Shown: in pieces, positions 1-4,541 of the stretch
Layout: each line of letters starts with the position of its first letter
Position numbering within the stretch: the stretch's first letter is position 1
NCBI GenBank assembly: GCA_003694325.1
Contig: RFKJ01000073.1
Location: 1-5,067 of the forward strand
Origin: Deltaproteobacteria bacterium
GTDB taxonomy: Bacteria > Myxococcota_A > UBA796 > UBA2385
DNA: 5,067 nucleotides
Direction of reading: 5' to 3'
Notes under the pieces: generated by a model
Databases searched by the model: none
What the model saw: the letters and a program-made list of their open reading frames with translations, nothing else
What the model was told of the DNA's origin: nothing
Made by a program: the position numbers and the translations under genes

Positions 1-864
1 ACCCATGACACCGGGCTGGGTGCCCCCCAGGCCGTCCGCGCCCGGTTGGCGCCGGGCCTCGCCGGTTCGCCGGCGGACGACGACGAGGAGGTGACCGGCG
101 AGATGGTCGCCCGACCGCCCGGGCGACGCGACACCGACAGCGTCACCAACGAGCTGGCGGCGGCGCCGGCAGCCGACGAGTTCCTGTTCGACGAGGACGT
201 CTCGTCGTCCACCGGCCTGCACGTCGCCTTCGAGCGGCCGGAGGAGGCCGGCGAGGCAGAGGAGGAACCCGACGAGGACGACGGCGTTCCCCGGCTGACG
301 GACGACGAGCCGCTGGCGGGCATGGCGGGGTTCCACGACCTCGACGCCGAGCTGGCCCTGGAGCCCGTCGAAGCGGTCGACGAGGACCTGTATCGGCAGT
401 TCCTGCAGCAGGCCCGGGACGCCGAGCGGCGCGGCGATCTCGCCGGGGCGATCGTTTCCTACGGCGATGCCATCGACCTTGCCCCGGACCGGCTGGAGCC
501 GCTGCTGGGGCGGGGTCGGGCCCACCTGGAGCTGGGGGACTACTCGGCGGCGATGAGCGACTTCCAGCGGGCGGAGGACCTGGCGCCCGGCTCGGCGGAG
601 CCGCTGGTCGAGATGGGCAACCTGTACTTCGCCCGCAAGGAGTACCGGCGGGCCATCGAGTTCTACGACCAGGCCCTGGAACTGGACGGATCGCTGGCGA
701 TGGCGCGTTGCCGGCGGGGGATCTGCCACCACTACCGGCGCAACCACCGGGCCGCCTTCCAGGACCTGCAGAAGGCCTACGCCCTCGACCCCGACATCCC
801 CAACATCCGCAAGTACGTGCAGATGGCGGTCAAGGCCATGGAGCGGGAGCGCCGCGGCCGGTAG
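1..864 (+). CDS. TPR-repeat protein, C-terminal part (5' end outside window)
   Basis: The reading frame is open from base 1 and ends at a TAG at 862-864, giving 287 visible residues. A TTG at 46 is the first possible start codon but has no Shine-Dalgarno, and the frame is open before it, so I treat the gene as running in from the left. Visible residues about 25-128 are low-complexity and acidic (runs of E/D around residues 78-95), probably a flexible linker. Four consecutive 34-residue TPR units follow: about 129-163, 164-197, 198-231 and 232-265, each with the W/L-G-Y-A-A-P pattern and ending in a DPD/APG-type turn (for example AIEFYDQALELD). A short basic tail (MERERRGR) closes the protein. 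TPR arrays are protein-interaction scaffolds. The functional domain, if any, lies upstream and cannot be seen. There is no signal peptide or membrane segment in this part. The TPR call is firm; the role is unknown. Confidence 0.88.
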   Translation, partial: THDTGLGAPQAVRARLAPGLAGSPADDDEEVTGEMVARPPGRRDTDSVTNELAAAPAADEFLFDEDVSSSTGLHVAFERPEEAGEAEEEPDEDDGVPRLTDDEPLAGMAGFHDLDAELALEPVEAVDEDLYRQFLQQARDAERRGDLAGAIVSYGDAIDLAPDRLEPLLGRGRAHLELGDYSAAMSDFQRAEDLAPGSAEPLVEMGNLYFARKEYRRAIEFYDQALELDGSLAMARCRRGICHHYRRNHRAAFQDLQKAYALDPDIPNIRKYVQMAVKAMERERRGR

Positions 865-912
865 GCGCCGGTCGACGGGCCGGTGGTGAATGGTGGTTCA
901 ATCCGGGAAATG

Positions 913-922
913 CTGCGCGCAG
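913..922. promoter_or_regulatory. 10-bp perfect palindrome upstream of sigma-54 promoter
   Basis: CTGCGCGCAG is self-complementary. Its centre (917.5) lies 41 bases, close to four helical turns, before the centre of the larger palindrome at 950-967, and both carry TGCG/CGCA outer halves. It may be a second, weaker activator site. Short GC palindromes are common by chance in DNA this rich in GC, so support is weak. Confidence 0.25.
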
Positions 923-949
923 GTCACTTCGCGCCCCCGGGGCGAGGAG

Positions 950-967
950 TGCGAAGCCGGCTTCGCA
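950..967. promoter_or_regulatory. 18-bp perfect palindrome, candidate activator (enhancer) site
   Basis: TGCGAAGCCGGCTTCGCA reads identically on both strands with no mismatch. It sits in the intergenic region with its centre about 75 bases upstream of the start point predicted from the sigma-54 promoter at 1007-1023. Sigma-54 promoters need an enhancer-binding activator that typically binds inverted repeats upstream, so the location fits. As RNA it could form a 7-bp stem with a CCGG loop after the TPR gene, but no T-run follows, so a terminator role is less likely. The symmetry is directly visible; the function is inferred. Confidence 0.45.
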
Positions 968-1006
968 GCGATCGGGGCAAGTACCCGTGATCCGGTCGTC
1001 TCACCG

Positions 1007-1023
1007 CTGGCACGACGCTTGCT
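1007..1023 (+). promoter_or_regulatory. Sigma-54 (RpoN) -24/-12 promoter
   Basis: CTGGCACGACGCTTGCT matches the sigma-54 consensus YTGGCACG-N4-TTGCW at every specified position. The invariant GG is at 1009-1010 (-24) and the GC at 1021-1022 (-12), with the required spacing. The predicted transcription start is near 1034, giving a leader of about 21 bases that contains a GGGAG ribosome site before the ATG at 1055. By simple counting (11 fixed and 2 two-fold positions) such a match is expected about 0.0006 times on both strands of a window this size at equal base use. Transcription from it would require an AAA+ enhancer-binding activator, which is not encoded in this window. Confidence 0.85.
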
Positions 1024-1041
1024 CCCTTCCAGGGCCACGAT

Positions 1042-1046
1042 GGGAG
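1042..1046 (+). promoter_or_regulatory. Shine-Dalgarno deciding the start at 1055
   Basis: GGGAG lies 8 bases before the ATG at 1055. It lies downstream of an in-frame ATG at 1040 and far downstream of another at 890, so it favours 1055. The sigma-54 start point near 1034 also rules out 890 for that transcript and leaves only about 6 bases of leader for 1040. Confidence 0.7.
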
Positions 1047-1054
1047 AACGGCCG

Positions 1055-1231
1055 ATGCCAACGAACCACGAGGCGCTCCTGCGCAGTCGCAACGAGACCG
1101 TGGCCCGGACCTTGTACCGGCAGCTTCGTGGGGAGGGGTACACCCACGAGCAGATCATCGAGCTGTCCAGCAACCTGCTGGACCTGGTGACCCGGGAGCT
1201 GCGGACCCGGGGTTGCGCCGAGGCGCGCTGA
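1055..1231 (+). CDS. 58-residue helical small protein of unknown function, sigma-54 controlled
   Basis: I do not recognise the family. The protein is 58 residues and predicted to be two amphipathic helices: about residues 5-26 (rich in R/E/L, with ARTLYRQLRGEGY at its end) and about 30-52 (HEQIIELSSNLLDLVTREL), joined by a GEGYT turn. It ends in a short tail containing a single Cys (residue 54). It has no signal peptide, membrane segment or metal motif. A two-helix hairpin of this size suggests a dimerising regulatory or adaptor protein, but that is speculation. In-frame ATGs exist at 890 and 1040; 1055 is chosen because of the GGGAG site 8 bases upstream and the sigma-54 transcription start near 1034. 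It is convergent with thyX, 40 bases away, and separated from the TPR gene by 190 bases, so it is probably transcribed alone. A dedicated full-consensus promoter and good ribosome site argue that this short frame is real. Confidence 0.72.
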   Translation: MPTNHEALLRSRNETVARTLYRQLRGEGYTHEQIIELSSNLLDLVTRELRTRGCAEAR

Positions 1232-1271
1232 GCCTTCCCGGCCCGGCTGCGGGACCGGCCCGGGCGCCGGG

Positions 1272-2198
1272 TCAGCCCGCCGACCCCTCCCCGGCGGAGT
1301 CGGGGCGCAGTCGGGCCATCAGCTCCCGCCACTCACGCGCCGACAGGCCGCTGTCCTCCCGGGTGACCCGTTCACCGGCCAGCAGGCGCTGGACCACTGC
1401 CACGCCCTGAGCCGACAGGAAGAGCCCCCCGAGCCGGTAGTCGACGAAGGCCTCCCAGGCCAGCGGGACCCAGTCCGCCACGATGTCTCCGATCGCCTCG
1501 GCGTACACCCGGATCTCGTACTGGGCGTGGGTGTCCATGCGCAACGACAGGAAGTGCAGCAGGTTGTGGAGGTCGATCTTCCAGTACCACTGGGTGTAGG
1601 CCGACAGCGGCAGCCCGATGCGGGCCAGCTCCCGGGCGAGCTGGTGCTCGTCCATCAGCGCCTGGTAGGTGTCGAAGGCCTGTTCCGCGTCCCGTCGGAG
1701 CAGCGCCAGGACGGCGGCGGCCTCGTCGGCGTCGAGGACCTCTCCGCGGCCCTGGCGGTTGTGGGTGGCCTGGACGGCGAGGTCTTCGGGGCGCGGCACG
1801 TAGAACTCCGTGTCGAGCACGGAGTAGCGGGCGCTGTACTCGTTGACGTTGGCGGTGCGGTGCCGGATCCACTGCCGGGCGACGAAGATCGGGAGCTTGA
1901 CGTGGAGCTTCAGCTCGCACATCTCGAAGGGGGTCGTGTGGCGGTGGCGCATCAGGTAGCGGATGAGCCCCCGGTCGGTGCTGACCTTCTTGGTGCCCCG
2001 GCCATAGGACACCCGGGCCGCCTGGACGATGGCGGCGTCGTCTCCCATGTAGTCGACGACCCGGACGAAGCCGTGGTCGAGGCAGGGCACCGGCAGGTAG
2101 AGCCGTTCCTCGAGGGCGGCCACCGTCGGGCGTCGCGTGGTGGCGGACTGGGCGCGGGCCGCGTCGAGGGCGGCCTGGGCTTCTTCGCTGAGCTTCAC
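1272..2198 (-). CDS. thyX: Flavin-dependent thymidylate synthase ThyX
   Basis: The product makes dTMP from dUMP using FAD, NAD(P)H and methylene-tetrahydrofolate, in the cytoplasm; it is the alternative to ThyA. It has 308 residues. The ThyX signature is clear: RHRTANVNEYSAR at residues 112-124 (family motif RHRxxxxNExSxR, nucleotide/FAD binding). It is preceded by RHRHTTPFEM at 84-93 and followed by HNLLHFLSLRMDTHAQYEIR at 211-230, containing the conserved N, R and AQ-E-R residues of the second half of the active site. The GTG at 2198 is chosen because AGGAAAG lies just upstream and family similarity begins after about residue 36. The frame stays open further upstream, but that part is antisense to the next gene. 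Its length exceeds that of short ThyX proteins (about 220-250 residues) because of about 35 extra N-terminal and about 40 extra C-terminal residues. It is divergent from the DUF5522 gene and convergent with the small sigma-54 gene, so it is probably monocistronic. Confidence 0.96.
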   Translation of the reverse strand: MKLSEEAQAALDAARAQSATTRRPTVAALEERLYLPVPCLDHGFVRVVDYMGDDAAIVQAARVSYGRGTKKVSTDRGLIRYLMRHRHTTPFEMCELKLHVKLPIFVARQWIRHRTANVNEYSARYSVLDTEFYVPRPEDLAVQATHNRQGRGEVLDADEAAAVLALLRRDAEQAFDTYQALMDEHQLARELARIGLPLSAYTQWYWKIDLHNLLHFLSLRMDTHAQYEIRVYAEAIGDIVADWVPLAWEAFVDYRLGGLFLSAQGVAVVQRLLAGERVTREDSGLSAREWRELMARLRPDSAGEGSAG

Positions 2199-2201
2199 GG
2201 G

Positions 2202-2208
2202 CTTTCCT
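2202..2208 (-). promoter_or_regulatory. Shine-Dalgarno of thyX
   Basis: On the minus strand AGGAAAG precedes the GTG at 2198, with the AGGA core 6 bases from the start codon. This fixes the GTG as start in a frame that has no internal stop for another 660 bases upstream. No convincing -35/-10 pair for thyX was found in the divergent region. Confidence 0.6.
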
Positions 2209-2309
2209 GGGTCTGGGCATCGCCCGTATCCCACTGCGGCGGCCGGTTCCGCCCTCGCCGGCGATGCGCGATCCCCGGGAGCCGTCCGCCGCCCGGCGCC
2301 GCGTCGGGC

Positions 2310-2337
2310 TCGACGCGACGGGCCCGGTGCATACAAT
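2310..2337 (+). promoter_or_regulatory. Candidate sigma-70-type promoter (TCGACG-16-TACAAT)
   Basis: TACAAT at 2332-2337 matches five of six -10 consensus bases and stands out in this GC-rich sequence. TCGACG at 2310-2315, spaced 16 bases, matches four of six -35 bases. Transcription would start about 7 bases after the -10 box, at or next to the GTG at 2345. That would make the DUF5522 transcript leaderless, with the ATG at 2336 inside the promoter and not translated. Neither start has a Shine-Dalgarno. Confidence 0.4.
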
Positions 2338-2554
2338 GGCCGGCGTGTCCGACCCCGCCCGCATCGAGCGCCTGCACGCCGCCGCCTGTCGCCGCCGGGA
2401 CACCGGCTACGTCGACCCCGACAGCGGACTGCTGGTGCTGACCGCCTGGTACCTGCGTTCCCGGGGGTACTGCTGCGGCACCGGTTGCCGCCACTGCCCC
2501 TACCCGCCGGACGAGCAGGCGGCCGCCGGCCGAAAGCCGGCGTCTTCGGAGTGA
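2336..2554 (+). CDS. DUF5522-type small cysteine-cluster protein
   Basis: The protein has 72 residues from the ATG at 2336, or 69 from the GTG at 2345. The core, residues 25-56, reads as a DUF5522 domain: YVDPDSGLLVLTAWYLRSRG followed by YCCGTGCRHCPY (residues 45-56). The four cysteines Cys46, Cys47, Cys51 and Cys54 and His53 are the conserved features, a plausible metal- or redox-active cluster. The family's biochemical function is not established as far as I know. The tail after residue 60 is low complexity (AAAGRKPASSE). The start is ambiguous: 2336 is the first ATG, but it overlaps a TACAAT box that would place transcription start at about 2345. An earlier in-frame ATG at 2264 would give a 96-residue protein with an Arg/Pro-rich extension that looks non-coding. 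It is divergent from thyX and lies 68 bases before the TPR/unknown-domain gene on the same strand. Confidence 0.85.
   Translation: MAGVSDPARIERLHAAACRRRDTGYVDPDSGLLVLTAWYLRSRGYCCGTGCRHCPYPPDEQAAAGRKPASSE
2524..2542 (+). other. Perfect 7-bp stem-loop at the 3' end of the DUF5522 gene
   Basis: CGCCGGC (2524-2530) and GCCGGCG (2536-2542) are exact reverse complements around a CGAAA loop. The hairpin lies within the last codons, ending 10 bases before the end of the stop codon, and is followed by TCTTCGG and no T-run. It could attenuate transcription or protect the 3' end between this gene and the next one, which has its own promoter-like box. GC content makes chance stems common, so a terminator role is only possible. 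Confidence 0.3.
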
Positions 2555-2595
2555 CCCGGCGGGCTCTCGCCGCCCCGCCGTCCGCGGTGCCGCGG

Positions 2596-2601
2596 TAGAG
2601 T
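2596..2601 (+). promoter_or_regulatory. Candidate -10 box for the TPR/unknown-domain gene
   Basis: TAGAGT stands 21 bases before the GTG at 2623 and would place a start point near 2608. That leaves a leader of about 15 bases with the TGGAG ribosome site. No -35 match is visible at 16-18 bases upstream, so this is a partial promoter call; readthrough from the DUF5522 gene is the alternative. Confidence 0.3.
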
Positions 2602-2612
2602 GCGCCCCACAC

Positions 2613-2617
2613 TGGAG
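2613..2617 (+). promoter_or_regulatory. Shine-Dalgarno for the gene starting at 2623
   Basis: TGGAG ends 5 bases before the GTG at 2623 and supports that codon as the start. The next internal ATGs lie well inside the first TPR-like helices, so using them would remove part of the repeat region. Confidence 0.55.
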
Positions 2618-2622
2618 CCACC

Positions 2623-3777
2623 GTGATCGACGACGAAGTTGCTGCCAAGGCCCTGCGCGCCCTGCGGGCCGAGGATCCCCACCAGTCCCGGGCCGCGCTG
2701 GAGCGCATCCTGGAGGAGGCCCCCGACCGCATGGACGTGCTGCACGCCCTGGCGGTGACGCTGCTGCGGCTCGGCGAACCGGAGCAGGCCATGCGGCGGA
2801 TCCACCAGGCCGAGCGCATCGCCCGGGAGCGGGCCGACGACAGTGCGACGGCCATCATGGGGCAGATCGTCCTGGCCCGGGCGGCCGCCTGCGAGGATCT
2901 CTACGACCCGGCGGGGGCCGAGGCGGCCTACCGGGAGATCCTCGACCACGAGCCGGGCAACCCGGCCGCGGCGACGGGGCTGGCCTACCTGCTGTTCGCC
3001 TGGGGGCGGGGGCCGGAGGGCGAGGAGGTGCTGTCGGCCTACCTGGACGACGCCCTCGACGAACCCGACGCCCTGGCGGGGAACCGGGCCTTCCTCGACG
3101 CCTGGCGGCGCCTCCACGAGGACGACGTCCACCCGCGCATGTTCCTCGAAGCGCACCGCGGCAGCTACGTGGAGTTCTTCGATCACCACGCCAACCGGAT
3201 GGCGGAGAAGGGCTGGATCGCCGAAGCCGCCCGGATGCACCGGGACGAGTTCGGCGAGGTGGTGCCCACCATCCCCGAGGGAGCCCGCCCCTACGCCGCG
3301 GTGCGGGTCGACCTCGTGGACCCGGCGACCGGCCAGCCGGGCCTGGTCGGCGACCAGCCGATGATCGTGGCCCTGGCCGGCTACGAACCCCTCGCCCGGG
3401 CGCCGGCCCTGGTCCGGTGGCCGGAGCGGGACCACCCGTTTCCGGTCTGGGTCTCGACCCAGGCGCCCTGGGACCAGCTCCCGGTGCAGGTCGCCGTGGA
3501 CACCCCGTCGGTGGACGCCGCCGAACGACTCGATGCCACCATCGGCGACTGGTACCAGGCCGGCTTCCACGGAAGCTTCGGCACCGCCGACCGGGGCCGC
3601 TTCCACTTCATCGGGGACCCCGAAGCCCCCGGCGGCGGGGACACCATCGTGTGGAACGTGGACTGCGGTCGTGCCGAGCTGTCGGCGATCTCCGACCTCC
3701 TCAAGCGCCTCGTCGTGCTGCACGAACGGGTCGGGTTGCGGCAGGTCGTGCTGGGCCGCGGCTACGTCCCGGCCTGA
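2623..3777 (+). CDS. TPR protein with unrecognised C-terminal domain
   Basis: The protein has 384 residues. The N-terminal third (about 5-145) is helical and contains degenerate TPR units: about 20-50 (SRAALERILEEAPDRMDVLH, ALAVTLLRLGEP), 53-90, and 97-128 (AEAAYREILDHEPGNPAAAT followed by GLAYLLFAWG). A helical middle segment (about 145-210) leads to a C-terminal domain at about 215-384 that I do not recognise. It looks alpha/beta, with strands such as AAVRVDLVDP, PMIVALAGYE and PFPVWVST, a GFHGSFGTADRGRFHFIGDP segment (314-333), TIVWNVDCG (341-349) and a final helix SAISDLLKRLVVLHERVG. There is no signal peptide, membrane helix or known catalytic motif, so a cytoplasmic protein is likely. 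GTG at 2623 is supported by a TGGAG site. It follows the DUF5522 gene by 68 bases and converges with the amidotransferase gene 20 bases away. Coding status is secure; function is unknown. Confidence 0.85.
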   Translation: MIDDEVAAKALRALRAEDPHQSRAALERILEEAPDRMDVLHALAVTLLRLGEPEQAMRRIHQAERIARERADDSATAIMGQIVLARAAACEDLYDPAGAEAAYREILDHEPGNPAAATGLAYLLFAWGRGPEGEEVLSAYLDDALDEPDALAGNRAFLDAWRRLHEDDVHPRMFLEAHRGSYVEFFDHHANRMAEKGWIAEAARMHRDEFGEVVPTIPEGARPYAAVRVDLVDPATGQPGLVGDQPMIVALAGYEPLARAPALVRWPERDHPFPVWVSTQAPWDQLPVQVAVDTPSVDAAERLDATIGDWYQAGFHGSFGTADRGRFHFIGDPEAPGGGDTIVWNVDCGRAELSAISDLLKRLVVLHERVGLRQVVLGRGYVPA

Positions 3778-3797
3778 TCCCGCCCGCCGGTGTTGGT

Positions 3798-4541
3798 TCA
3801 GCCGCGGGCTCGCCGCCGGGCCCGCGCCAGCTCGACGAGCCGCCCGAGCACCCGGGGCACCTCGGGGTGGTCCACGCTGCCGGTGATCTGCCGGACGATC
3901 TCGTCGCCGCGGCCGCCGTCGTAGAGGTGCTGGTAGTGGCGGAAGCGGTCGAGGGTGCGGTGGCGGGTCAGCTCGGGGTGGAACTGGGAGCCCCAGAAGT
4001 TGCTGCCGTCGACCCGGAAGGCCTCGTTGTGACCGGCGTCGTCGGTGACCAGCAGGGTCACGCCGGCCGGCAGCCGCGTGACCCAGTCCTTGTGGCCGAA
4101 CTGCACCTCGAAGCGAGCGGGGAGCGGCCCGAACAGCGGATCGGCGTCGGCCGCCGCCGTCTTCCGCACCGGGAATCCCCCCATTCTCGTGTGGTCGGCG
4201 CGGCGGACCACCTCGCCCCCCATCGCCAGGGCCAGCCCCTGGAAGCCGAAGCAGGAGCCGTAGGCCGGGACGCCGGCGTCGACGACCCGTAGCAGGAAGT
4301 CGAGCAGGGCCCGTACCCAGTGCTCCGGGTCCAGCACCGAGTAGGCGCCGGAGCCGCCGAACAGCAGCAGGTCGGCGTCCAGCTCGCGCGCACCGAGGCG
4401 CTGCTCGCAGGCGTGGACGACCCGGAGGTCCGGCAGGCCCGTGGCCTCCTCGAAGCAGAGGCGCTCGTGCAGCGCCATGGGGTCGTCGGCGTCGCGGAGG
4501 GACACCAGCACGACCTCGAGCGGGTCGGAGCCCTCGCTCAC
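3798..4541 (-). CDS. Class I glutamine amidotransferase (GMP-synthase-like GATase domain)
   Basis: The 247-residue protein is a stand-alone class I (triad) glutaminase domain. The nucleophile is Cys97 in AYGSCFGFQGLALAMGG (C-x-G-x-Q form). The remaining triad members are His188 and Glu190 in QFHPEL, and the oxyanion-side loop is FGGSGAYSVLD at 61-71. GHKDWVTRLPAG (149-160) matches the S/G-H-x-D-x-V-x-x-L-P-x-G strand-loop of GMP-synthase-like enzymes (COG0518). It releases ammonia from glutamine or acts on gamma-glutamyl compounds. The ATP-pyrophosphatase domain of GMP synthetase is absent, so it is not GuaA, and the acceptor substrate is unknown. The GTG at 4541 is chosen because it overlaps the preceding stop (GTGA) and because similarity starts about there. 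No strong Shine-Dalgarno is seen, consistent with translational coupling. It is cytoplasmic, converges with the TPR gene and is co-transcribed with the upstream membrane-protein gene. Confidence 0.9.
   Translation of the reverse strand: MSEGSDPLEVVLVSLRDADDPMALHERLCFEEATGLPDLRVVHACEQRLGARELDADLLLFGGSGAYSVLDPEHWVRALLDFLLRVVDAGVPAYGSCFGFQGLALAMGGEVVRRADHTRMGGFPVRKTAAADADPLFGPLPARFEVQFGHKDWVTRLPAGVTLLVTDDAGHNEAFRVDGSNFWGSQFHPELTRHRTLDRFRHYQHLYDGGRGDEIVRQITGSVDHPEVPRVLGRLVELARARRRARG

Noticed and set aside
895..904. GGTTCAATCC, resembling a tRNA T-loop
   Set aside because: The flanking bases do not form a T-stem, and no acceptor, D or anticodon arm is present.
890..1054. N-terminal 55-residue extension of the small protein from the ATG at 890
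   Set aside because: It would be translated across the palindromes and the sigma-54 promoter, starts upstream of the predicted transcription start, has no ribosome site and reads as non-coding sequence.
1237..1271. GC-rich inverted repeat (CCCGGC/GCCGGG) between the small gene and thyX as a bidirectional terminator
   Set aside because: Several equivalent short pairings exist in this C/G-only stretch and there is no T-run on either side; not distinguishable from base composition.
1527..2441. Long plus-strand open frame across thyX
   Set aside because: Antisense shadow of thyX, whose protein motifs are unambiguous; no ribosome site.
2199..2858. 220-residue upstream extension of thyX in the same open frame
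   Set aside because: Arg/Pro/Ala-rich sequence antisense to the DUF5522 gene and the next gene's start; the GTG at 2198 has a Shine-Dalgarno and precedes the conserved core.
2500..3723. Long minus-strand open frame (about 400 codons)
   Set aside because: Shadow of the plus-strand TPR gene; Gly/Val/Arg/Pro-rich composition with no recognisable domain, as expected from a GC-rich antisense frame.
3417..4292. Plus-strand open frame spanning the convergent junction
   Set aside because: It runs through the end of one real gene in the wrong frame and antisense to the amidotransferase; no domain seen.
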